From the NCBI RefSeq assembly GCF_019059575.1, contig NW_024881669.1:744001-808000 (forward strand): a DNA stretch of 64,000 bases, in the 5' to 3' direction. The notes under the pieces were generated by a model that made no database searches, was not told where the DNA came from, and saw only the letters and a program-made list of their open reading frames with translations. Of this stretch, positions 23,847 through 49,300 are shown piece after piece. Every line of letters starts with the position of its first letter. Positions within the stretch are counted from its first letter, which is position 1. Position numbers and translations under genes: made by a program. This DNA is from Amphibalanus amphitrite. Lineage: Eukaryota > Arthropoda > Thecostraca > Balanomorpha > Balanidae.

Positions 23847-25033
23847 CTCTCGCCCGTATTGGTGTTTTTCCAGCCGCAAACGTATAAGGGGGGGGGGGTC
23901 CATTGGACCCCCCTTGCCGTTTCGCCCCTGATCGAGCTAGAGCTTCGCGGAAAAAACGAGCGTGTTGGCCGTGACAAGAGGAAGTCGATGATACCCAATT
24001 TTAAGGTCCTAGGTCATCGGTTGACTTTCCAGGTCAGGTCAATGAGAATGACCCAAAAGTCGGGAAAATCGGGACCAGTTAGAAAGTCGTAAAGCGTGGC
24101 TGCTATGGGGTTTTCGGGGTGCTGATCACGAAAATCATGTTAGTTTTGATCACAGATGATGTCTTCATGCATCTAGGCCAGGTCGGGTCAGGTCAGGTCA
24201 GGTCAACCAGTAAGGGTACTCGTAGTAGGTGGCAACCGCCTCTGACAGCTTCGCAACATGTTACGAGGGCACCAAAACCAGGGCTGCGGAGTCGATGAAT
24301 TTTCGGCGACTCCGACTCCGACTCCGACTCCGGCTTTCAAAAACCAGCTCCGACTCCGACTGCGGGCAGAATTGTCGACTCCGACCGACTCCAACTCCCG
24401 ACTCCGACTCCGCAGACCTAGCAGGGCTGCGGAGTCGACAGATTTTCGGTGACTCCGACTCCGACTCCGGCTCGGGTTTCTAAAATCGACTCCGACTCCG
24501 ACTCCGACTCCGGTCACAACTGTCGACTCCGACCGACTCCGACTCCGACTCCGACTCCGACTCCGCAGCCCTGACCAAAACTACTTCGTAAATGTTCATA
24601 TGGCTGCTAAATTCGAATACAGCCCCTAAAACTGGCCTAGAAACATGTAAAACTCGAAAAAGTGAACCGAGGTCATCAAAGGTCAATGACCTGACCTGAC
24701 TTTCCGGTGACCTTGACACCCACCATAATGCATGGAAGCAACATCATATCCCATGTTTGAACGCTTAAAACCACGAAAAGACTGCAAACGCGCCGCTAAT
24801 GCGAGCCGACATACGCCGAATCGCGATTCCGGCCAAACATGGTCTCGAAAAGTAGGTCGCAGGTCAAAGGTCATTAAGGTCAGGGTCATGACAATTTCAG
24901 GGTGGGTGTCAAATTGATAACCGCGAGGGTACTGAAAGTTTCGTCGCGATCGGCCGCTTTTTACGTGAGTTATTCGCGAAAAACCGAGGGAGGGGGGTCC
25001 GTTCGACCCCCCCCCCCTCTATACGGGCGAGGG
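23847..25033 (+). mobile_element. TTAA-flanked family A element, left arm of a large palindrome
   Basis: It starts CTCTCGCCCGTATTGG after TTAA (23843-23846) and ends CTATACGGGCGAGGG before TTAA (25034-25037). It is the reverse complement, with divergence, of 25038-25921, apart from a 295-bp MITE inside it (24279-24573). It is non-coding. A run of overlapping GGTCA pentamers lies at about 24185-24206. Confidence 0.82.
24279..24573 (+). mobile_element. hAT-type MITE rich in ACTCCG hexamers, TSD ACCAAAAC
   Basis: Termini CAGGGCTGCGGAGTCG and GACTCCGCAGCCCTG are flanked by ACCAAAAC at 24271-24278 and 24574-24581. The interior is mostly a (GACTCC)n hexamer array, and a second internal terminus-like copy (AGGGCTGCGGAGTCG) starts near 24422. 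The mirror arm at about 25478-25500 has the same site without the insertion, an internal empty-site control. Confidence 0.9.
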
Positions 25034-25037
25034 TTAA

Positions 25038-25921
25038 CCCTCGCCCGTATAGGGGGGGGGGTCGAACGGACCGCCCCCATGGTTTTTCGCGAATAACTCG
25101 CGTAAAAAGCGGCCGATCGCGACGAAACTTTCAGTACCCTCGCGTTAATCAATTTTACACCTACCCTGAAAATTTCATGACCCTGACCCCAGTGACCTTT
25201 GACCTGTGACCTACTTTCCGAGACCATGTTTGGCCGGAATCGCGATTCGGCGTATGTCGGCTCGCATTAGCCGCGCGTTTGCAGTCTTTTCGTGGTTTCA
25301 AGCGTTCAAACATGTGATATGATGTTGCCCCCATGCATTAGGGTGGGTGTCAAGGTCACCTGAAGGTCAGGTCAGGTCATTGACCTTTGGTGACCTCGGT
25401 TCACTTTTTCGAGTTTTACATGTTTCTAGGCCAGTTTCTGGAGCTGAATTCGAATTTAGCAGCCATATGAACGTTTACGAAGTAGTTTTGGCACCTTCGT
25501 AACATGTTACGAAGCTATCAGAGGCGGTTGACACCTACTAGGAATACCCGGCAGGACCCCTACTGGTTGACCTGACCTGACCTGACCCGACCTGGACTTA
25601 ATGCATAAAGACATCATCTGTGATCAAAACTAACATGATATTCGTGATCAGCGCCCCGAAAAACCCCATCGCAGCCACATTTTACGACGTTCTAACAGGT
25701 CCCGATTTTCCCGACTTTGGGGTCATTGACCTGACCTGCAAGGTCAACCAATGACCTAGGACCTTAAAATTAGGTATCATCGGCTTCCTCTCGTCACGGG
25801 CAACACGCTCGTTTTTTCCGCGAAGCTCTAGCTCGATCAGGGGCGAAACGGCAAGGGGGGGTCCAACGGACCCCCCCTCCTTATACGTTCGCGGCTGGAA
25901 AAACACCAATACGGGCGAGGG
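25038..25921 (-). mobile_element. TTAA-flanked family A element, right arm of the palindrome
   Basis: Termini CCCTCGCCCGTATAGGG and CCAATACGGGCGAGGG lie between TTAA at 25034-25037 and 25922-25925. It is 884 bp, matching the left arm minus its MITE. Both arms meet at one shared TTAA with the same end inward. G-run/C-run hairpins (GGTCGAACGGACC, GGTCCAACGGACC) lie near each end. Confidence 0.82.
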
Positions 25922-26264
25922 TTAAGTTGATCTCACCCGAAGAAAAAGTATACCATTCGACACGCCTGAGCTAGATAAACACGATGCTGCTAAAATCGCG
26001 GATCTGCGATCATTTTTAGCGAAGTTATTTACCAAAAACCGAACCTGTGCCTTGGGCCACTTGACCTGACCTCCGAAGTCATCGGCTGACCCTGGTCCTT
26101 AAATCGGAGACCAATCGCTGCATTTCGTAACGACGCACACGATCGTTTCTTTCGTGAGGCTCTAGCTCAATTAGGGGCGAATCGGCGAAGGGGGTTGTTT
26201 CCTCACTTCCAACCCCCAACGTCCCCTCGGTATTCAGAAAATCTGAAGGTCCGGTGAGGGTTAA

Positions 26265-29200
26265 AACGTTTCTCCTGAACGAGGAAGAAATGTAAAAGTC
26301 AAAGCTCTATAGACGTCCTGTAAAAGTGGCCATAATAATAAATTCGTTAGAAATAAGATGCTTTTTAAACGACTTCCTCATATAAAATCGGGTGCTGGGA
26401 CCAATCTTATAAACGCTTTAGAATGGACAGGACGTCATTGGCTAAAGTTTGGGTGCAGAAAACGGCTATTACCTAAATGCAAAATGGTTTTCATGCATTT
26501 CAGTCAATTCTATATTGTCGGTCCCAGTGGCCGAGCTAAAAAAAAAATCGGTAGTGTTTTGCATCTTTTACGCCCTAAGAAACTACACCATCTATCGAAG
26601 TGGGCGGGCTTATTTGAATGGGAGGGCGCATTATGCACGAATCGTGTGCTTTCGTTTATTTTGGACTGTATTTTACCACATCCACTGCTGGTATCACTAT
26701 TAATATTATCTAATGCCGTGAATACGACAGCATTCCATTTATAAGATTGGGCCAATGGAGTCGCGCCCCGCGAGCTCGGTTTTCCGCCCGGCCGCTACAG
26801 GCCAGGAAGTCGGGCTTCGCCTGAGGGCAGGACAAAGGTCAGCGAGGGAGCGCGGGGTCAGCCAGGTATCGCCAAGTACCGAGCGGATGCCGCTCCCTCC
26901 CCTCTCTTCCCCTCTTCTCCCCTCCCCACCTCGGTATAGATGGGGAGGGACCGAACTGCCAATGACATGCGAGCGGTCAAGGCCGCTCGCGCGGCAGCGA
27001 CCCTGGCGGCCGGGTGCCGCAACTGGGATTCAGCCAAGTTACCGATTCGCCTCCTGTGGGAGAGCCAAACCAGGGGACATACTTTTTAGATATACTGTAC
27101 AAACTCCTTTACCACGCGGCGTTTCAGAGCTGTCGGCAAAAAGCGGACGCTTCTCTCGGCGCCGGTAGGGGTAAGCCGGTGCTGTTGCCAGCCAGAGCTG
27201 CCAGATGGATGTGTGTCGAGGCGGTGACGTCGCTGTCGTTAGGGGCCGCGGTGAGCAGGCACCCTGTGTGCGAACAGAGGAGCGCTCGCCGACCGGCCCG
27301 CCGCCGGCGGTGGTCGGTCGGTCCGGCGCCGGCCGGTTCTGTCCGGTCGGGCAGACACTGCCTACTGCCGGCCGACCGAGTGGGTCCGCCGCCACTGTTC
27401 TCGGCAGTCGGGTGCCTCCAGGTCACGATACTGCTTGTCTGATGTCACGGGATGGTGTCGGTCACTGATAGCTAAATGCACGGCTGTTTCCTAGGAAATT
27501 GGCTCGACGGCTGGCGTCCCAGAGGACAGTTTTCAGGGTCAGTTTATGATCACACGGCAGCACCGGCGACGTTGACGGGTGACGAAGCTGCTTGGAATTG
27601 CTACCGAGTGGCACTACAGAGGTTCTGGCATGTTTGGATCAGGATTTAAAATGCTAATGCTTGCATTGAGGTTTACTTTTGTTTTCCTGATAAACGTTAC
27701 ATGCCTACCTTCCATCAACCAGACATAGCCATACTCGCACCGATCAATGAGAATTGATATTGGACAAAATACTGGTCTGCCCCGTAGCGTGACGTACCGT
27801 GACTGCCACAGTGCCACGTTCTAGGCTCTAATGAGATGCACCACGCTCCAACGCGACTGTAAAAGACGAGAAGTCCATGACAACTGAACCAGGGACAACT
27901 GAACTAGTGACAACAAGGTTCGGTTTTCTCTGTTTGTGATAGATGATGGGAATAGGTAGGTAGATATCAAATCTATCTACTCATTCTACATTTTCCAACC
28001 CCTCAAAATGCATTATTTTGTGACTTTTTTGTATCGAATAAAATCACCAGTTACCGCGCCTTGGGGTCGACAGCATGCAGTTCAGAAAGTTCAGGGTATT
28101 TGTTTTTAGCCGATGACCGGTCGCAGGACCGGTTGAATCCGACGGTGACCTCCGCGCGCGTCGTCCTCCCGGTGTGACCCTGGCCGGTGCTGCCTCCTGA
28201 ACATGTATGACCGGTATCGAGCCGCTCATCGCGACACATCAACGCCCGTCCCCTGACCTCTGCGGCTGTCCACCGTCACCGGGCCCCAACTGTTCACCGC
28301 ACCTCCTATTGGTAATGCTTGTTTATGTTGGGAAAACATTTTAATTTTCACGGACAGTCCTTCCAGCTCAATCAGAGCCATAGTCCATACCCTCTACGAC
28401 GGTCAGTCAGAGCTCTGCCCCTCCCCCCCCCCCGTACCAGTCAGTCAAGAGCCATAGTCCATATACCCCTGGGCCATCTGGCGCCGCCCATCGTGGCGTG
28501 ATATGGCGTCATGGCCTGTTATAATACCGCGGGCTGTATTTATCTGTCACCGCCTGGACGGCCATGGGTCGCCCCACCCGGGGAGGGTGGTGACGGGTCA
28601 TGTGCCCCCGTTCTCCGAGTCCAGCGGGGCACGTCAGGAGCTGGGCCGGGCCGGGGACTGGCAGCAGACACAGCCATGACAGCTCGCAGAGCGGCAGCGA
28701 CCGGCGCACGGCGGGACCGTGGCGAACAAAGTCCGTCCCCGGGTGGACTGGTTGGAGCCAGGGCAGGCGGGAACCGTAAGGATGGGACGTGGAAGTGAGG
28801 TGGTTTGGACTGGACTTCGGACCGAGCGGCCTCGCACCCGGGTGAGATGCGTCGTATCGATGAGGTCTGGAAATGAGGGCGTGAAGTAGCGTAAACAAGG
28901 CGGTACGACGACGAAAATATCAATACGGCTATGTGATTGTGCTTCATTTAGGGACATTCGGTAGGCTGAGTGTGGTAAACAGACTCCTAACCCTGGCTTC
29001 ACCATTGTTTCTGGCATTATCCGGTTTGAAGCTAAGCTCTGCTTGCACAAATAACCTTGCTTACTGCAGTCTGCAGGCGACGGTTCTTTTGCCATTGCGT
29101 GGCGCTCAGATCGGATGCACATTGCCCAGTGCGATACCGGGGCAGATACAACTGGGAGTAGCAAGGAAACTGCTGACTCAGCCTGCTGTCGGAGATTCGG

Positions 29201-29380
29201 TCCGCCGTATGACGCCATATCCTGGTTCCCAAAGCTGCCGCTCTACCTCCTCATATAGCACCGTGTCCCCCATCAGTCAGCATCTCCCCAGCAACAAATA
29301 ACGGCGGTTCCTCGAACCACCATCTACACAGCACACATTCATTGCCTTAGTCTAACCCACCGACCCCGACCCTGACGGCC
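26265..29380. other. No confident gene; GC-rich islands at 26755-27470 and 28500-28800
   Basis: Frames in these islands overlap on several strands and lack any known domain. A direct repeat GAGCCATAGTCCATA occurs near 28374 and 28450. The region lies upstream of the uncoupling-protein gene, so 5' non-coding exons could hide here. Confidence 0.3.
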
Positions 29381-29580
29381 GTCCTGCCGGAGCTGTGGCG
29401 GAGCGCCGGGGTACGGTGGGCCAGGTCGATAGAGGGGGGCCGGGGCCGCCGCTGTTGCCCGGCCGGAGACGAGGCGCGGCGCGGCGGCGGCGGCAGTGGC
29501 GCGCCGGGTGGCGGCGGAGTAACACGGTGTGGGTGATGGTGGCGGACGATCGACCGACGGACTGAGGGGCGGGCCGAGTG
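29380..29580 (+). promoter_or_regulatory. CpG-rich segment upstream of the uncoupling-protein gene
   Basis: Dense CG dinucleotides (for example GAGGCGCGGCGCGGCGGCGG) lie about 400 bases before the start codon. An acceptor-like CCCTTTCAG at about 29879-29887 before the coding exon hints that the 5' UTR is spliced. A promoter or non-coding exon is inferred from position only. Confidence 0.3.
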
Positions 29581-29956
29581 ACCCTTAGGTATACCTACAC
29601 CTGCTGCGATAGTGGGCTAATGTTTTGTGTATCCAGTCTCCAGTTGATCCCTCTCTTTGCTCGAAGAAAGCATTTCTTTTACGTGTTGCCCGTATACTTA
29701 CTTATTGATTATATATTTTCTATATTCGTTTTATTGTTCCCACTGTGAGGCAGTTTTCATCGTTCCTTTCCTTTCCATCGTTCCATCGTTCCTTTGTCGC
29801 CTGTCTTTGGAACACCGCGTATTCTGCTAAAACAAAGTAATACGTGTCCACGGGGCCGGCGTTCAATCATGTGTCGTCCCTTTCAGGTAGCAGCCCAGTC
29901 TTTGGTGGACTGTAGCGTCAGCAGCAGGAGCAGCAGTACCTACCTTCACAGCAGCC

Positions 29957-43280
<13,324 letters not shown>

Positions 43281-43294
<14 letters not shown>

Positions 43295-43560
43295 GTCATG
43301 CTATTCCTGTGCAATCGACAGGTATGCTATCCGCGCCCGGTATCGGGGGCTGTATGTCGCAGAGCCGCCGGTCGACAGACGTGCGGCCCACACGCCGCCA
43401 TCACGAACAGTAGGTCGCAGCGCCGTCACTCGACAATGATGGGAACCGCGCCCGGCATCGGGAGCAGCCGCGGGAGTTTCAGAGCCGCCGGTCGGCTCTA
43501 CTCTCGGTAGACGTGCGATCCGTGCCCGCCGCCACGAACAGTAGGTCGCAGAGCCGCCTG
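43281..43560 (+). repeat. Partial tandem copies of the UCP 3' end
   Basis: The last coding bases plus stop (CACGAACAGTAGGTC) occur at the true end (about 43283-43297) and again near 43402 and 43534, each followed by GCAG-GCCG sequence. The spacing is about 120-130 bp. The copies lie in the presumed 3' UTR. Confidence 0.75.
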
Positions 43561-45240
43561 CGCTTGACAGGGGCACTCCTGGCGTCAGAAGCCGCGGCCG
43601 CGACACCTACGTGTCGGGATGGAGGTGGCGACTGTCCCTGCTCACCGGTGGAGCTGAGGGCGCCACTGTGGCTGGACCGGCTCAATAGGGAAGTCGCGCG
43701 GGGCAATAAGGCTGTCCCAGCTCTGTGACGGAGTTGAGGGAGGCACTGTGACCGGATACTCTGTAAGGAATGCTGTGCCGGTCCGGACGGAACTGAGGGA
43801 GCCACTGCGGGCGCCACACGACTCACTGGTGGAGCACTGTGACCGTAACCGGTCTGTGAGGGATCTGTTTGAGCCACCGTGGCCGCTACGGCTCACTGGA
43901 GACTCGGCGCCCGCCCCAGCTCGTCGATTCAGTGATCGGAGCTGTGGATCATGTGATGTTGAGATACTATCTACAGTGCGCGGTTTTACGTGTACTGAAA
44001 GTAAAGCCCGTCTTCTGTGGTGCCAGATTGGCTGCCCAGGCATAGAATGATGCGAAATGCTATTATAGATCTGACATGACGATTGACGATATCAGGAACT
44101 GCGTGTTATCTGTCCAGCTCGACATTGGACGAGAAATGTGTCTTATTTTAGGTAGGTAGAAGAGTATCGTGATACCTATGAAATGTCAACGCACACCGCT
44201 CATAGCGCAGTGATAAGTTTTAGAGTTGATTTTCTCTACACCATTATTTTCCACACCTTATGTCTATCATCTGCTCATGATAAGCACCAGATCATGAACA
44301 CTAGGCAACATGAGCGTTCACTGGATGAGTTCGATAATTGTTTCAGTGCAATATGTGTGGTTTCCTAGCACCATATGTGGACTGTGATGGCTCCTGTGGT
44401 TCTTACTTCTTACCAACCACGCGGCGCTTCCGATTCGTATCGTACCAGTATCACCCTAGCCAGTTCCTTCCAGAGCGAGGGAACTACGCTCCCCGCTGAA
44501 TATCGGTGTATCCATCCATATGTATATGACTATGCATTTAGCTGCATTTCATTCTGTTTTTGAAAACCCAAATATATTTTCGTAGACGAGTGACAATTTT
44601 GTTTGTGAAGAGCCATACAGTTGTCGGTATGTGTTTGACAGATGATTTTCACAATTCACGAGGCAGCGTTGCCGATATAGCTCTAGATCATAGCGGCTAG
44701 GATCTAGGTACCAATTTTGCAATTTTTCTTACGGAGGATTAATCTGACATTTCGTAAACAGACCATGATGACATAATGGACATAATGGGACTACGCTAGC
44801 AATTTGTGCCGAAACATGGAGTTCTTCTCAAAGTTGGCCCGTTTGGAAGCTTCCTCGCCTTTTGGATGCGATGTGGTTGCTGATCTGCAATGACACCCGT
44901 GAGAACACTTCAGGTGCATCGAAAGGAGGTCGAATCGCTGGATTGCAGATTATGACGGGATTTTGTTCACTTCTACCTAAAACTGTTCCAATGCCTGCCG
45001 GCTAGTAACCGTTTGACCTTAAAGTTGATGAAGGCGGCTGAGGCTGATAAAGGCGTTAGGCATCAATCTCAATACACAGCGGAAATCAGTGATATATTTT
45101 GCACGATAAAGTCGCACGTCGCTGGTAACGAATGGGGCGAAACGGCGTCAATTTATCAGGTCTCCGCGCAGTGCATGTGGAACAGCTTGCGGATGTCCAT
45201 GTGAAAATATTATGAAGTACTTATTTGCCGGGCCCGTTAC
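43560..45240. other. Intergenic stretch between the convergent genes
   Basis: 43560-43930 is GC-rich and may be 3' UTR of the uncoupling-protein gene. The remainder is AT-richer with no recognised feature. I found no clear AATAAA on the plus strand here. Confidence 0.35.
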
Positions 45241-45246
45241 TTTATT
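45241..45246 (-). terminator. Candidate polyadenylation signal of the ankyrin/death-domain gene
   Basis: The minus-strand reading is AATAAA, about 270 bases beyond the stop codon at 45514. It is the nearest canonical hexamer seen. Confidence 0.45.
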
Positions 45247-45513
45247 CAATTAAATTTGTATCGTGGCGTGTGACATTGAATTATGATACGATGTTTTACG
45301 ATACAGTAAAACGTTTGTTTTCGTCCGATAAGAAGTTATTTCAGCGCCCAGCAAAGGAGGTTATGTCATTGTTGCTCAAAACACGGGAGTGAAAACGGTA
45401 GCATCCACATGTATTTATAATAGAAAATCGATTGTACACCTAGATGATTCATTTCACACCATTGAAAAACACTGAGTAAGAAGCATTGAACGGCCCGCGT
45501 CCAGCACCCTCGG

Positions 45514-46240
45514 CTACAAAATGGCACAGGAGCAGCGGCCGGGGCAGTGCGAGTCCGTGCCCACCGCGCCCGGCTTCAGCGAGGCAAACTTTTGCATCTC
45601 CTCTTCGTTGGCCGACAGTTCAGAAAGATCTGGGAATACAGAGCACAGTGTCAGTGTACGAGGTCTCAACACAAAAGCTATGGCGCTATGGATGACGATG
45701 TTATTTTTGCCTGCCTGCAATACAAACTGAATTAAAATCACCATGTTGACGCAAGCTAACGACACCGGAGGTTGTTAGCTCGCGGACTCAGTGTCTGGTG
45801 TTGGCTCTTGCCTCCTCTCCGTACGACCAATAAGATGGGTGACGCTACCATTCACGAAGTGCCATTTACAGTGAACCTCGATGGTTGCGCCACGCACGAT
45901 GGAGTAGCACACCCTGGGTGAGCTGCTCGCCATATTTTTCCCCTCGAGCCTCCCCTCAGGCGCTCAATCGATGATGAGCGGCCGCTCGTGTTTCTCGGAG
46001 ATCACAATGAAGAGCACTTTCGCCAAGCCCCGGGGGTCTCCGGTAGTGAAAAATACGCCGCTCTCCCAGTCCGAGTGAAGCGCTCGATAGTCAGCCGCTG
46101 CTCATACCGGTACTGGCGTGCAGTGTATGATATTCTGAGCACTCAGCACGACGAGAGAAACGCGGCTAACCGTATTCAGCAGAGTCGAGATGTCGTGAAA
46201 CTACCCGGTGGAGAGTCAAGGTGTCCGAGGAGTGTGGGAG

Positions 46241-46279
<39 letters not shown>

Positions 46280-46311
46280 CTGACAGGCAGACAGACAGCC
46301 CGCCGGGCCGA

Positions 46312-46355
<44 letters not shown>

Positions 46356-49300
46356 TGCAGACACAGACAGACAGACAGACATCCCGTCGCGCCGGTCCGA
46401 CCCACCGATGCCCGGGTCGGCGCCCACGCTGGCCAGGCTGTCCTGCAGCACGTGGATCGGGTCCGTCTCATGGCCCAGCGACCGGTACCACAGCCGCAGT
46501 ACGCGGTAGCCGTGGCTCTTGTAGCTCTCCGGTCCTGGGCGGTAGAGAAGGGGTGTCGTCAGACGTATCAACAAATCGGCAGACGGTAGGCGAGCCCACC
46601 TGCACTGACGTTACATAGCATATCGTTCGACACCACATAGATTGTGACCGGCTCATTCAGCTCATAGCATTGCCAACTTGTCTAAAAAAGCATAATTATC
46701 ATGACAACGACAAAAGACGTCAGATCAATGCGATAAAATTATCATCTGAAAACGAGATACTTTCACAACGTATTGTGAGCAATGAAGCTACAACGCTAGC
46801 GATATTTCTCAGCAGCCATCTCACTCCCAGTAGAGCTCTGTTCGTGATCCGCGTGGATAACTCTCAGCTCCACCCACCCACCGACGAACTGGTGTTCGAT
46901 GGCCTCGATCTGGTCCTCTGAGAAGTGCCAGTGGCGCGCCAGCACCTTCCACTTGCCGCGCGGTAGGTAGCGGTTGGCCACGGCGCGGATCAGCTCCTCC
47001 ACCCGCTCCGACTGGTTGTTGTTGAGCCAGGTGACGCGGATGATGGGCGGCAGCATCAGCAGCTTCAGGTGCGTCTCCTCCTCCAGGAAGGTGGTCGAAG
47101 ACTGCGACACAGGCGCGCGGTGATGGTCGGGGAATCGAGGGGGTCTGACGGCAATTGGACTGATAGGGAACGACGCGCTCTGTGGTATCCCGACCTTCAC
47201 TGAAAGGTCGAGCACATTATTGAGATTGAGCGTTAACGCATTACTGTCGGCTAAGAAACGCGTTACTCTTCGTCTCGACCTATTTTCATTTCCCTGATAT
47301 CGACTCTTATCGATCCAGACATATGCATCAGAGACTTACGATATCCTTGTGGCCTCTTTTCGAGCGCGTATGGCAGATCATGATGTCCACGAGGGTGTCG
47401 AAACCGCCCCGGGCCGCCACATGCAGGGCAGTCCGCCCTCCCTGGAATGAACATACGTGATGAAGGATAACAATAGGTCACGGCTCCATTATGGTAATGG
47501 GCTAACATATCCACTGATAAAGTAAATAAAACGTGGGCATTTCGCAGAGACTTTTATGGGAATGACGACCCCCCCCCCCCCAAGATAGCGATTTGGGTCG
47601 GTCGATGATTTTGTAGATGGTTGCTGTTAACGTGCCTCGTCTCTTAGCGTCGTCACCTGCATACATATTGCATAGTGCGCGAACCGTGTTGAGGATCAAT
47701 TATTACGCCACATTGGTCGTGGTAGGTATCATGATTCGCCGGTCGCTGTCTATACGGTCCCGCAGGGGCGGATCCAGAAAATCTCCAAGGGAGGGGCCAT
47801 TAGAAACCAGGAGGCCCCCATAATCCCACCTGTTGGAGGCCCCATCTTCCCACTTGTTGGCCCCCCCCCAAAAAAAAAACTGCGTCTATTGAGCTTATCT
47901 AGCTGTTCAGGCAACATCTAAACATGACTAGCCACTTTATTTTCAGGAGGCCCCCTTTTCAGCTTTTTAACTTTTTATTTTATTTTTGAAAAAAAATCGG
48001 CCAAGGGGGGGGGGGCCATGGCCCCCATGCCCCCCCCCCTTGTATCCGCGCCTGCGGTCCCGTCTGCATCAGGTCACGCCTTCACACCAGTTGCGGTCTG
48101 TACGGTCGCGATCTGAACTCCCAGTCATGTAACATAAGAGGTGGTCTGCAGGGTCGCCGTCTGATCTCTGAGTCATGTAACAGCTCAGCCGTGGTCTGTA
48201 AGACCGCCGTCGTCTGGATTACGTCACGCGGCTGTCGGCCAACAGGAGCGGAAGGGCTGCTGCTGTGGCACATGCTCTATTACCGGCCGGCCCGGCCCGG
48301 GCAGCCGGCGCCGGAAGCCCCCATAGATCAGCGAGCAGTCGGACAGAGCTGCATCTGCCCGGCCGTCGCGTGGTGGGAATAATTCACCGACCGGCCGCGC
48401 CCGGCGGAACTGAGCAGCGCTCGGCCATGCATAAGGCGAAGCCGGTTTAAATTTAATGCCAGGATTACGAGGAATTCGACGCCTTGTAATTTTGTTCAAC
48501 ATTTGAAATGTTGAGCTGGTTTCGTAAAACAGGCCACTTTGAAATCATAGAGCCGCCTGTCGACAGGGCAGTCTCAAAGAGTTATATCACATGTTTTTCT
48601 CATTTTTTTTCTCAACTCGGCAGCACGAAATGAAGGCTCTGCTGTCTCTGCTGTACATATTTCCACTGGCGTTGACTCATTTGTCAGAGTGTCACGGTCT
48701 CACCTGTTCCTTGGTTACCAGGGAGGCGCCGTGGTAAGCAGTCGACACAGCTCCTCGTTACCGGTCACAATGTTACAATGTTACCGTGTGTCACGGTCTC
48801 ACCTGTTCCTTGGTTACCAGGGATGCGCCGTGGTCCAGCAGCAGTCGACACAGCTCCTCGTTGCCGGTCTCGGCGGCCAGGTGGAGCGCAGTCTCACCCC
48901 TCTGAAAAGATAGCGGGTAATTACGGTCAGAAAGAGCGGCAAATGGAGCACAGTGCAGTCTCACTCCTCTGGGAGGACGGATGGTACCAGTCAGCTACAG
49001 CGGCACAGATAGCAGTCTCGTCCTTTGTAGGAGATTCAGTTCTTTGGAGCGCGTTGAATATTCCATTCAGCGAGAGCGACATGACACAGCAGCTCGGTAC
49101 TGAGCAGTGTACAATGTTACCGTGGGGGCTGGTCGGCATGTCCTTTCGGACGGGTCGACCTCAACACTGCGTCAACACTGAGCAGGTAAGTGTTAACCAA
49201 CAGAAAGCCCCTTCCAGAATTATCGTTATCAGTACCGTTGCGGAATAAACATAGGCGTAGGAACAGGGGGGGCCGGGGGGGGCCATGGCCCCCCCACTTT

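Larger units (their letters stand above)
23150..26260 (+). mobile_element. TTAA-type family B copy, split by family A insertions
   Basis: About 23170-23842 aligns by eye with 51030-51590 (shared stretches: CGCCAACCGCATTTT, GACCTGCCGAATCGA). About 25926-26260 aligns with 51600-51931, ending GGTGAGGG then TTAA at 26261-26264. The two family A elements at 23847-25921 sit exactly between the halves. The left terminus is eroded. Many AGGTCA/TGACCT half-sites occur throughout. Confidence 0.75.

Noticed and set aside
24178-24210. Telomere-like repeat
   Set aside because: The pentamer is AGGTC, not the arthropod TTAGG, and it lies inside a transposon.
24203-24719. Ser/Arg-rich frames like an SR protein
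   Set aside because: Translation of the (GACTCC)n hexamer array in a MITE.
46166-46618. Cys/Leu-Ser or Asp-Arg-Gln repeat frames
   Set aside because: Translation of GA and GACA microsatellites next to a real exon.
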